A stretch of 64,000 nucleotides of DNA from Tuctoria greenei (taxonomy: Eukaryota; Streptophyta; Magnoliopsida; Poales; Poaceae): NCBI GenBank assembly GCA_036927565.1, contig JAYESD010000009.1, positions 148,202,929-148,266,928 on the forward strand, given 5' to 3'. Each line of letters begins with the position of its first letter. Positions within the stretch are counted from its first letter, which is position 1. The notes below the pieces were generated by a model. The model was not told the origin of the DNA and searched no databases. It worked only from the letters and a program-made list of their open reading frames with translations. Below are positions 34,050 through 43,427 of the stretch, in pieces. Made by a program: the position numbers and the translations under genes.

Positions 34050-36215
34050 ATGGCTCGCGACAGGAAGAACAAGGGCAAGGCCATTGCGGAGCCGGCCGCG
34101 AACAAGCAAAAGTTGTCAAAGGAGGAGAAGAAGGCCTTGATGGCCGCTCGCGCCGCCGAGGAGCGTGAGCGTGGCCGAGGGGGGTCCCTGAGGATCCGCG
34201 AGGCTCGTTCCAGGCAGCCTCCCGTGATCGACGACTCCGAGGCCGAAGAGGAGCCGGTTGAGCCTCTCGTCCGCCGGCGCTCAGCCCGGACGCGTGGGGG
34301 TCACACCGAGGCTGCTCCTCGTCCGAGACCGATGGCTGTCGACCGTCGTGAGGACAGGGAGGCCGAGAGGGCCATCTACGAGATGGACACGGCAGTCCGT
34401 GTCGGTGAGGGAGTCCGTCTCACGGACTACCGGAAGATGAAGGCCAAGCAGCTACGCAAGCTTCGATGGAACGTGCTGCTTGAGGAGTGGTACCCACAGC
34501 CCCGAGAGGCTCTTGTGGATTGTCGCTTCTGGACTGTCACCCAGGCGTCTCTCTACGAGACCTACAGACGTCGGGGGCACAAGCTATTTCAGCATAACTA
34601 CCTGGACTGGGGGCAGCTTGCATTGGCAGCGGAGACGGAGGTACGTCCGTACTTTGAGAGATACCGAGGATTGGTGCAGCTTCTAGCTTACGAGAGGAGT
34701 GCATATGTGGAAGATTGGGTCCGTGTCTTCTACGCGACCCTGTACATCTCTGAGGGCAGGAGGTCGATCGACTTCATGTTTATGGGTCAGCACTACCACC
34801 TCTCGAGGCAGACGTTGGGGCAGCTTCTTGGTTTGGACCTGCACGACACCTGCGTGCACGAGAGGGTATACGGGCAGGCAGATCCACCAAGGAGGCCACT
34901 TACTGGAGGGGTGGCACCACAGCTTGAGGAGATACGGTCCCTGTTCGGCCCCACGTTCTCTCCGGACCAGCCGAGAGTTCCAGCACTTCTGACCCCAGCT
35001 GCGCGCATTGTGCACCTCGCCTTGCGCCGCACGCTCCTGCCGAGGTCGAGGTACTTGGAGGGGTTCACTAGTTTACAGCAGACCCTCATGTTCTACATAA
35101 TGAACGGGGTGGATTTCGACATTGTGGACATTCTCCTGTGCGAGATGGAAGACGTGATCACAGATGGGGTAGGCATGATGAGGTAGATGGTCTACGGGCA
35201 TTGGATCAGTTACCTATGCACTATGATGGTGCCTGAGGGGGATGCAACACAGGTCAGACTTGCTGACGAGAGTGTGACTCGCTTTGGTCACTACCGTGCC
35301 CCGGCTCCTGGAGACCGCCGCCTTGGTCGTCCAGTTGAGCGCCAGGTCAGGGCCCGTCTGACAGAGGAAGGTTGGTCCGACCTAGAGCGGGAGGACGAGA
35401 GACTTGCAGAGGCTAAGGCTCAGGGGGAGGACCTGCAGCACATTTGGTCAGAGAGCGACACTGACGACGGTGTCGAGGAGTATTTCCCTCCTCCCCCCTC
35501 TCCCCGACAGCACGACGCGGAGGCTGGAGGTTCTACGGCGCCACCACCCACTCCACCTCTCGTCACTAAGGCGCAGGTCACGCAGCCGTCTGAGCTGACT
35601 TCGCTCCTCCAGCAGATGGTCGAGCAGCAGAGGCTAGACAGGCTGGCCGCCGAGCAGGCCCGCACGGAGCAGGCTGCACATCTTCTTGAGCTCCAGCAGC
35701 AGCAGCAGGAGATGCAGCGTCAGATCGCCCGTGAGAGGCGTGAAGACACTGACCGGTTGACGGGGCTCATCGACCAGATGCACCAGCGCACTCTGGACCA
35801 GCAGCAGCAGACGCAGCAGGCGATGATGGGGATCCTGGGGTTAATCACCAACCTCTACACCCAGACCGGGATCGCCCTCCCATCGCAGCTGCCTGGAGTA
35901 GCTCCTCCGCCTCCCGTCTTGGCTCCAGCTGCTGCACCAGTAGCTCCAGTTCCCTCCACTTCGATTCCTTCGTTCAGCATGTCCCCGCTGTTGGCTCCTG
36001 GTGCTCCTCTTCTCTCCCCACTGCCGGCCACGACACTGTTTCTTCAGACGCCGGCCTCTGTCACTAGTGCCCCTGCTCCAGCACCTCCTCCTCAGAAGGC
36101 ACCGACGGTGGCACCTTCGGCTCCGGCAGCACCCTCCTCTGCTACTCCGGCCAGCAGCTCCGACGACAGCGGCGGTGACCAGTTCGTCATCGCGCCCAGC
36201 TCTCAAGATCCGTAG
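34050..36215 (+). pseudogene. Sire-C third ORF ('env-like'), one premature TAG
   Basis: From ATG 34050 the frame is open to TAG 35184-35186 (378 aa), then continues in the same frame for 342 codons to TAG 36213-36215. Parts in order: a basic N-terminus (MARDRKNKGKAIAEPA), an Arg/Glu-rich segment, a globular domain with VRVFYATLYISEGRRSIDFM, LGQLLGLDLHD and FDIVDILLCEMEDV, and an acidic stretch. A Gln-rich coiled coil (about 35580-35830) and a Pro/Ala/Ser-rich tail close it. Sire-E has a CAG codon where TAG 35184 lies. No signal peptide and no membrane helix are visible. A nuclear or RNA/particle-associated role fits the composition better than an envelope, but function is unknown. Confidence 0.85.
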
Positions 36216-36583
36216 GTGCTCGGATCCCTTTTTGGTGCCTTGATGCCAAAGGGGGAGAAGAGTTAGAGGAGTCAGGGGGAGTCCTAGTGTAAGGGGGAGT
36301 CGAGTCCAGCTTATCTTTGCTTATCTTTATTGTATTTGCGTATTTTGCTACTTTTGGTGTGTAATGAACCTATTTCCATGAGTTTTTAATCATTTGAACT
36401 CATTTGATGTTTATATATGATTATGATCTCTTTGAATTCACACTTGTGTTATTAATTGATGTTTAAAGCTTCAAGTGTGACACCCTGTATTCATTGCATA
36501 TTCTTTTAAGGTTCATTCTATCAAATTCATTACTATTATGCTTTGATTATTGTGTTGTCATCAATCACCAAAAAGGGGGAGAT
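36216..36583 (+). other. Sire-C polypurine-tract array
   Basis: GATGCCAAAGGGGGAGAAG, TCAGGGGGAGTC and TAAGGGGGAGTC (36242-36301), then the 3' tract CCAAAAAGGGGGAGAT (36568-36583) directly before the 3' LTR. Confidence 0.82.
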
Positions 36584-37949
36584 TGAAAGCATCTAGGCCC
36601 CCCTCATGTAGTACGGTTTTTGTGATTAATGACAACCATTGAACTTTACGAATGAATTTGTGAATGCAAGGTCCCCTTAAACACTCAATAAAATGAAATG
36701 ATCATGTCATTGGAGACCCATAGATACTCAACTTTCGAGATCAAATTCATGAGATAAAGACAAGATGTGAAGGCTCTATGTCTAAGTCACTCAATCAAAA
36801 ATTGACAACATACAATGCTCAAGAATCATCAGAGAGCCTTGTGGAACAAATGTCTAGGAGGTCATTCGAGCAAGACACAAAAGATTCACTCAAGACAACT
36901 CGTAGCAAACAAAATCAACTCACCGGATCAACCGATGATTTCCAAAATGAACACATCGGTCGAGTTGATTCAACTGAAGAAAAAGACCTCAGACAAATGA
37001 ACTCACCGGATCATCCGATGTGAAGGGCTCAACAACATCGGTGCATCAGTACAGTTTGCAGTACAATTGGAACAAGTAAAGCATCGGATCATCCGATGTG
37101 CAGACTTACACACATCGGTTGATCACTCCAGTAAGCATCAAGATCAAGCAAATTCTGAAGGAAGAGCCACCGGATCATCCGATGAGAAGACAGGGGGCAA
37201 CATCGGTCTAATAACGGTAATATCTGACACAATGACGTCAGCCAAAGTAATTACACCGATGATAACTAGAGGGGAGACATCGGATCATCCAGTGTTCACA
37301 GTAAAGTTCTGTCAGCCTACTTTTCCAACGGTTATTTCAGTTAAACTGGCTATAAAACCCCTCTAACCCAGTCATTTCGACAAGTCTTGATCACCTGAAT
37401 CCAACTACACATCCAAGAGCATTCAAGACTATAGAGCATACATTTCCACACTTTTAGATCATTTGTAATAGGCTAGAGAGAAGCTTGTGTGCGTTCTTTC
37501 TTTGTGATTGAACTCTCTAGGCTAGTGAGAAGTTGAAGAAGATCGTTCCGGAGCTTGCCAAGGTGTGTGTGGAAGCCCGGAACATCGAAGGTTGTACAAG
37601 GCTTGAGCTCCACCTTGCCGGAGATGGCGAACGGAGAAGATTAGTGAAGACTCCATTGTCTCGGTGACATTGGAAGTGGCAAAACCCTTCGGTGGGTGCC
37701 ACAACGTGGACGTAGGAAGATCCTTGCGATCTTGCCGAACCACGGGATAAACCTTCGTGTCCCCTAGCGTTTGCATTTCTCTCCCTCTCTTTACATTATG
37801 CAATCTTTACTTCACAAGTTATATCTACGTTAATTGCATAGTTAGAACTGCATTGGGAATTGGGCTTAAGTAGTTCGTTTTTAATTGCCTTAAAATTTGA
37901 AAGAAAGCCCAATTCACCCCCCCCCCTCTTGGGCGTTTCGATCCTTACA
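36584..37949 (+). repeat. Sire-C 3' LTR
   Basis: 1,366 bp, TGAAAGCATC to CGATCCTTACA, followed by CGGGT. The C run before the 3' end is two bases longer than in the 5' LTR. Confidence 0.96.
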
Positions 37950-37954
37950 CGGGT

Positions 37955-38725
37955 GTCGTCCTGTGGCCTAAAGTAAAGCCATGTCGGACGGCTATGATGC
38001 TGGAGGGGGGCCATGTGTCGACGCACGAAGTCCGCCATCACCATCAGCTCCGACAAACCATGATCTGCCAAGAATCGGATCCTCTCCATCACCGGGGTGT
38101 ACGCCTGCTCCAACTCCGGGCGCTCCTCCCAGGTCTTCTTTTTTAGTATCGGCCAATCGGTGGGCAGGACCATGCGATAGTGGGCATCGACCTATACGAT
38201 CAACTAGTCGCTCCTCCAGTTGGCCCACTTTGCTGTGGAGAGCGGGGTGATGTACTTGAAGGGGTTGTTGGCCCGATGCTGGAAGTAGTAGCCACTGAGG
38301 AAGCTTGTCTTGTTCTTCTTCCCGGTCCTCCTCAGCATGAAGAACTGCCGGAACACCGGCACGGACGGATGCACCCCGACAAACATCTCGCAGAAGTGTG
38401 AGAACACCACCGCCACCAGCCCACCACCAGAGAGTTCGGCGACAAGTGGTGAAGTTGGAGCCCGAGGACCTCCAGGAGCGTCACCAGGAAGGAGGAAACG
38501 GGAGGAATGAACCCGGAGTACACATACGCCTTGAAGAAGACGATCTCCTTCTCCCCCAACTCCAAAGGCAGGGAGTCGAGACAGATCAGATAACGCTTCT
38601 CCTCGTCCTCCCAGCCGAATAGCCGCCTCACAGGCGCTACGTCCTCTATGCGGGAAGGAGGCAAGGTTGAGTCCATTGGAGCAAGAGTCAAGAACCTCGA
38701 AGGTTGGGAGCGAGTGGGTGCTCAA
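37955..38725 (-). pseudogene. Tat-1 antisense ORF, N-terminal 'putative gypsy type transposon' domain
   Basis: Minus-strand coding starting at about 38691 (MTLAPMDSTLPP) with FFKAYVYSGFIPPVSSFL, LLEVLGLQLHHLSPNSL, FSHFCEMFVGVHPSVPVFR and FFMLRRTGKKNKT. This is the recognisable pattern of the plant domain named 'putative gypsy type transposon' (Transposase_28 in Pfam, from memory). A frame change near 38440 and a TAG near 38202 break it. It then continues toward 37955, where Sire-C cuts it. The antisense orientation relative to gag is typical of Tat elements. Function is unknown; despite the name it is not a shown transposase. Confidence 0.8.
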
Positions 38726-39199
38726 GGAGGAAGACGAAGGATCGAACGTTGGGGTGTGCGTAAAGAGGAACTACCTTTGCCCAGAAAGGTTTCCTTTTAA
38801 CACCCTGTTGGCGTTTGAGCGCAACGAGCAAATCGCTCGGGGCTGAAACCCGCTGCTCGACCCGTAACGTCCCTGACAACGGGGCTCAGGTCCCCTGCCA
38901 GAGAGATTGTCCTGAGGGGGCTTCGACCTGAGAAGGCAACCCGGCAGTTCCCATAAAGGTGGGAGTGGAAGCAGCAAAAGCGCAGCAACAGCATTGGGAA
39001 CCGCTGCACTAAAGAAGATGCAGCAAGCAAAGATCTCGTCGCCACGAACCCTCAACCAGAGAGGGACGCGTGGCCACGATGGCAGAGGTGCACACCATTT
39101 CGGCTGATCAAGACAAAATCAAAAGACAGCGCAGGAAAGCAGGGATAGGGCTCCACCCTCGGGCTCATCACCTCCCCCCAGGGTGGACCCAGGGGCCAC
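38726..39199 (+). other. Tat-1 spacer and polypurine region before the LTR
   Basis: Non-coding. It ends with CACCTCCCCCCAGGGTGG and CCAGGGGCCAC immediately before TGTCGGTACC. This matches the polypurine/LTR junction of Tat elements. Confidence 0.6.
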
Positions 39200-40078
39200 T
39201 GTCGGTACCTGACATACCGAGTACTCACGCGCACAGGCTAAAGCCGCCTAGGCCACTGTCGGTACCCTAAAAACCGTACACCCCCTGAGGTTACAAAGAT
39301 CTCGAGGGAAGGCCGTCTACTTGGATTGAAGACCCTCGGAGGCCCACTTGTCAGACATGACCGGACCTGCTTCTCCAACATGGTTAATCCCTAGGTCGCC
39401 ACGTGTACTGCCAAACCGGAGCTACCGCCCACAAGGGGGAAGCTCCGGGCCAAGTACCGAAAAGGCACCTCCGGACTTAACCCCTGACCGACAGAAGCTC
39501 CGGACCTGACACGTGTCAGATAGCCCCGGAGCTACCTGCTTCCCACAACAAGCTCCGGAGCTTCCACGTGTCCAAACGTCGAAGCTGACAGCCTCTAACC
39601 TCCGGAAGACCTTGTAACGGCTCCGGATCTTCAAAGGAGAGCCAAGGACTTCAAGACCCAATTAAGCGTCATTAATGCCATATTAATGACGCTTAAACGG
39701 ACGATCTTAACACCAGTAACGGCACTGTCGGAGCCCGTTACAGAATCATTAACAGCAATTAATTGTGTATCAATACTAGTAACCATCGGGGCCACATGTC
39801 GGGACAGGCTAGCTTGTAACGATCTGTCCTTGTACTATAAAAGGACAGGCTGACGATACACCAGAGACAGACGTTCACAGACGTTGACAAGCTAATACAA
39901 CACCAACACACCTGTGGAGTAGGGTATTACGCTCAGGCGGCCCGAACCACGTAAATCCTTGTGTCTCCTGTGTTAAACTGCAATTCACCTTCTTGAGTCT
40001 CCGCGCGCTCACACCGAACCACAAACTCCTTCAACACTTTAGCAGTGTCAGGAGATCTGCCGACTCCAACAGTCGACA
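39200..40078 (+). repeat. Tat-type LTR module 1
   Basis: It begins TGTCGGTACC (repeated 57 bp later at 39257 after a second GGCCAC) and ends AGTCGACA. TATA-like CTATAAAAGG lies at 39835-39844, and the R/U5 block GTGGAGTAGGGT at 39914. Three G-boxes (CACGTG) lie at 39400, 39510 and 39565. It is probably the 3' LTR of Tat-1, or a solo LTR next to it. The other Tat-1 end is left of the window, so a duplication cannot be checked. Confidence 0.65.
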
Positions 40079-41100
40079 GTGCCCTACCTTCCAGCCAAAG
40101 CGGGGTCCAAAGGCGCCACATGTCCATAAGGCACGGACCCCTCTACCTCAGATACGAGGTTCGGAGTACCCACATGAACCTCAAGGAGGAGTCCAACTCC
40201 CCCTCAGGGATGAGCCAAGCGACCACGTACCAGGCAGGATGGGATCCCGCTCCCCCCATGGGAGAGGGCTCCGGAGCTGCCAAGTGGCTCGAGACAACGG
40301 ACATGCCACCTCCTCGAAGAGGCGGGTTTTGGCTCTGCCACGTGTCTCGCGGCCCTGGAACCCCCGTTCTACTCAAGAGCGGGCTATGTGGCTGCCACGT
40401 GGTCAGCAGGTCGGGACCCGACCTCCCCAGAATATGTTAGCTCCCGAGCTACCACGTACCCTGCAACTTGTCCTGGGTGGTGGGTTGCGGGAGTTAAGAG
40501 GGTGGTGCGCCTTGTCCAAATCAGGCATTGAAGACTCGCGTCTTCCCTAAACGCGTGACGCGGCGCACGCCTGCTGTCAAGTAGCATTGTTCCTAATCGC
40601 ATCACAGTGAGACGTCGCAGACCTACCCCACTCCGCCAAGTGGGTAGCTTACGACAACAGGGACAGTCGGATGGGACATTCCCTGCCATCATCGACGACT
40701 ACACATGGGCCACTAGCGACTGAAGCGGCAAGATGACAAGACTTCATGCCGCGGTCAAAGGAAGCTTATGCGAGAAGCCTTAGATCTTTAGGATAAGATC
40801 GACTCGGGATCACCTGTCGGGCCGCGGACCCCACTTGTAAGGCATCTGTCCTTGTCTATAGAAGGACCGGACCGCCACCGTTACAAGAGACAACCAATCT
40901 ACGCATACACACACACCAGTAATACAACTTCACCGTGGAGTAGGGTGTTACGCTCTTCCGGCCCGAACCACATAAAAACCACCGTCTCATACTCTCATAC
41001 GCGCGACCACTCAATTGAGAACTAAGTCATGCCGATCAAAGAACCTCAGCGAGCTGCTCCTTAGCAGATCCGGTGGAAATGTCGCATTAACACTTCGACA
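40079..41100 (+). repeat. Tat-type LTR module 2
   Basis: A second U3-R-U5-like module in the same orientation: TATA-like CTATAGAAGG at 40856, GTGGAGTAGGGT at 40935 and the end ACACTTCGACA at 41100. Its landmarks lie 1,021 bp after those of module 1. Two G-boxes lie at 40339 and 40396. It lacks a clear TGTCGGTACC start. The U3 parts of the two modules are only distantly alike, so this is not a simple recent duplication. Confidence 0.6.
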
Positions 41101-41364
41101 GAGACCATGCAGCATGAGATTTTCCACATAGACTGTAACACGGTACAACCATTGGATGGTCCTGGTTGGATAGGATTGGCAGGGGAAAGGGAGAAGGGTC
41201 TCCCATCAACCTGGAAGGTTCTAGCATTTAGAGCTTCCTCCTCGGTGGGTCACAACCACCGTGTCACTCCTGTCCCAGTTTCCTTAGCCTTGCACCACCA
41301 ACTTCGTCTTCCATGGCGGGGTTATTCGGTTGCAGCCCAGAGCAACCACTCCCTGCTTGCGCGC
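41101..41364. other. Unassigned sequence between LTR and zinc-knuckle ORF
   Basis: I see nothing recognisable here. It may be the downstream part of the minus-strand retroelement remnant at 41365-43300. Confidence 0.4.
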
Positions 41365-43300
41365 TTAGATAGCGGAGCTCAAAGTCCATAGCGCCAGTGA
41401 GGACGACAGTCGCCTAGGTATGGTGTGGGCGATTCTCCGGGTGTCCCAAAGAGTCGTCCTGGCGAGACATGGCTGGCTTAGTGGAGGTTGTGGAGGGGGG
41501 AGGAGCTGAGGCGAGAGTGGATGTCTGGGGTGTGATCCAGTAGGTGGTGATGGACGGGACGGGAAGGCGACCGTCGGGGTCAGGAGGGAACCTACAACTG
41601 TGAGCAAAGTGACCGAAGTGCAAGCAGCAATAGCAGTGGGGAGGCTCACGACAGTGAACGACAGTGTGGTCCCGAGCGAGGTAGCGGAAGCAACAGCCTC
41701 GTAAGGCCTTGTGGATATCGGCTGGTAGGGATGCGAGGCGAGAAGGGTGACAAAGAGGGGTCTTAAGAAGGGCGAGGGGTGAGAGCGTTGCGTGTTCCTT
41801 ATTTTCCGCTTCACGGTCACCCAGCCGTCCTCAGTGGGGCGAGCATCCGACGCTTGCAGAGGAAGGTGAGGCAAGGATGGGGGATTGAAGGTGGTAGGCA
41901 AGGTCGAGTCCCGTCGATCAAAGTCGTGCGGCGCGGAGAGTGCCGCATTACCAAACCGCACGACGCGGCTAGGAAGCGTAGGCGCATGGGGGGCAGGCCC
42001 CATTCCCAGAATCCCGTCGAGCACAGGAGCCCTATGCCCCGGGACAGGGGGCATGGCGAAGGGACGCGAGAAGGGGCAGTCTGTGACCCTAGGTCTGGCG
42101 CGAGAGAGGAGGAGGCCGACCCAGAAGGAGCAGGCCCCAGGAGAGAGCCCGCAAAGGTGGTGACAGAGCGTCGGGCCACCTGAGGAGTAAATGTGGACTC
42201 GAGCACAGAAGAGGCGGCAGAGTTTGAATTTTCTTGCCCAAGCGTGGGGAGCTCCGATCGACGCGAGAGCAAGGGGCAGGGCTCGACGGAGGAGAACGTC
42301 GAGATGGAAGGAATTTGCATCCCGAAGGCGCTGCCAAGGTCCCCTGGGGGAAGGGGCATCGGGAGCAGAACCAGCGATAGCAGGGAAGGCCGAGAGTCTG
42401 GGCCGCCAGCGGAAGGAGCAAGGGAGGAAGGTGGAATTTGCCGAGTAGGCGAGTTCAACGGAGGGGACAGGTCTTCCTCATCGGAGTCAGAGAGCTCCGC
42501 GCTGAGGAGAAGGAGGAGGGAAAATGTGGAGTCGTCTGCCGGGGAGGAACAGGGGGAGGAGATCAATAGGCGGGAGGGGGAGGGGCCCGAGAGGGGGAGA
42601 AACCGGGGGGAGGCAGATGACAAGTCGGGGAAGGGCGGGGATCTCAGGGAGGAGAAAGGCGTGCAAGACTTCTCCTCGGTGACACGGAAGGTGAGGGTGG
42701 CGTGGAGGTCGGCAGGGGGGCAAACCGAGACGCAGGAAGACGCACCAGGGGAGATGGCAGGCGCGACTCAGAGAGCGCAAGGACCGTAGACGAAGACCGA
42801 ACAGCCGCGGTTGCCGATACGATCACCAGCTCGCCCGAGGACGAGGAGGAAGGGGAGGTGAGTGGCGATGAAGGAAACGCACCCGGAGCAGAAGGAGGGA
42901 GGACGCCCGACGGCGGGGGAGCCGCGGCAGGCGAGGTGAGCGACGGGGGCAGGCATGCGAAGGTGGACGCCAGGGGCAGGTTTCCATCCGGCGGGGGGAC
43001 ACCCTCGCACACAAACACACAGGGGGGGTACGTCGGGGGCAAGGAGTCGTCCGACGGAGGGGTGATCACGCGGCGTGTGGTGGTGGACGCCGGGGCAGGG
43101 TGCCGCCCGGCGGAGGGTCCCTCTCGTTCCAAAGGGGCACTTGCTTTCGTTCTGGCCCGACGCCATTGCACTCGACCATGGTTTGATGCCAGCATGCGAG
43201 GTCACAGTGGGAAGGCATGGATGCACTCGGCCAGCCATGAACCGCAATTGGCTAGGGAGTGTCCCGTTCAGTGAAAGGGTACCTGTAACTTGATCAAACC
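41365..43300 (-). pseudogene. CCHC zinc-knuckle retroelement protein remnant (LINE ORF1-like)
   Basis: GC-rich minus-strand coding in several shifted frames. Toward its C-terminal end the frames give DGWVTVKRK, then a tandem knuckle: CFRYLARDHTVVHC (the second Cys of the first CCHC replaced by Tyr) and CYCCLHFGHFAHSC (an intact CX2CX4HX4C). A Pro/Ser-rich stretch follows. Upstream, to about 43300, long Pro/Ser/Ala-rich frames with many interruptions are seen. Tandem knuckles after a low-complexity N-terminus are typical of plant L1-type LINE ORF1, but no endonuclease or RT is present. It is truncated on its downstream side near the Tat LTR. Confidence 0.55.
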
Positions 43301-43427
43301 CAATGAATGTTTTACCAGACAATGGGAGGAGCCGAAGAGTTCACAGTTACACCAAATTGCCATGCGAGGCATCCTGTCCAATACAAGTACAGCCAACAAT
43401 ACTCTACACATGAATTCACATCTGCGA

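Larger units (their letters stand above)
25910..37949 (+). mobile_element. Sire-C: full-length, young Sirevirus (Ty1/copia)
   Basis: A 12.0-kb element flanked by the perfect duplication CGGGT (25905-25909 and 37950-37954). It has LTRs of 1,364 and 1,366 bp, a tRNA-Met primer site, gag, an uninterrupted pol, a long third ORF and a polypurine array. By hand I count about 15 substitutions and one C-run length change between its LTRs (about 1.1%). At the commonly used grass rate of 1.3e-8 per site per year that is roughly 0.4 million years. It is the youngest element whose two LTRs I could compare. It belongs to a different Sirevirus family from Sire-A/B and the same family as Sire-E. Confidence 0.96.

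Noticed and set aside
33686..34168. Arg/Pro-rich frames in the Sire-C leader
   Set aside because: Same reason: GCC-repeat leader of the third ORF. The real ORF starts at 34050 in another frame with a counterpart in Sire-E.
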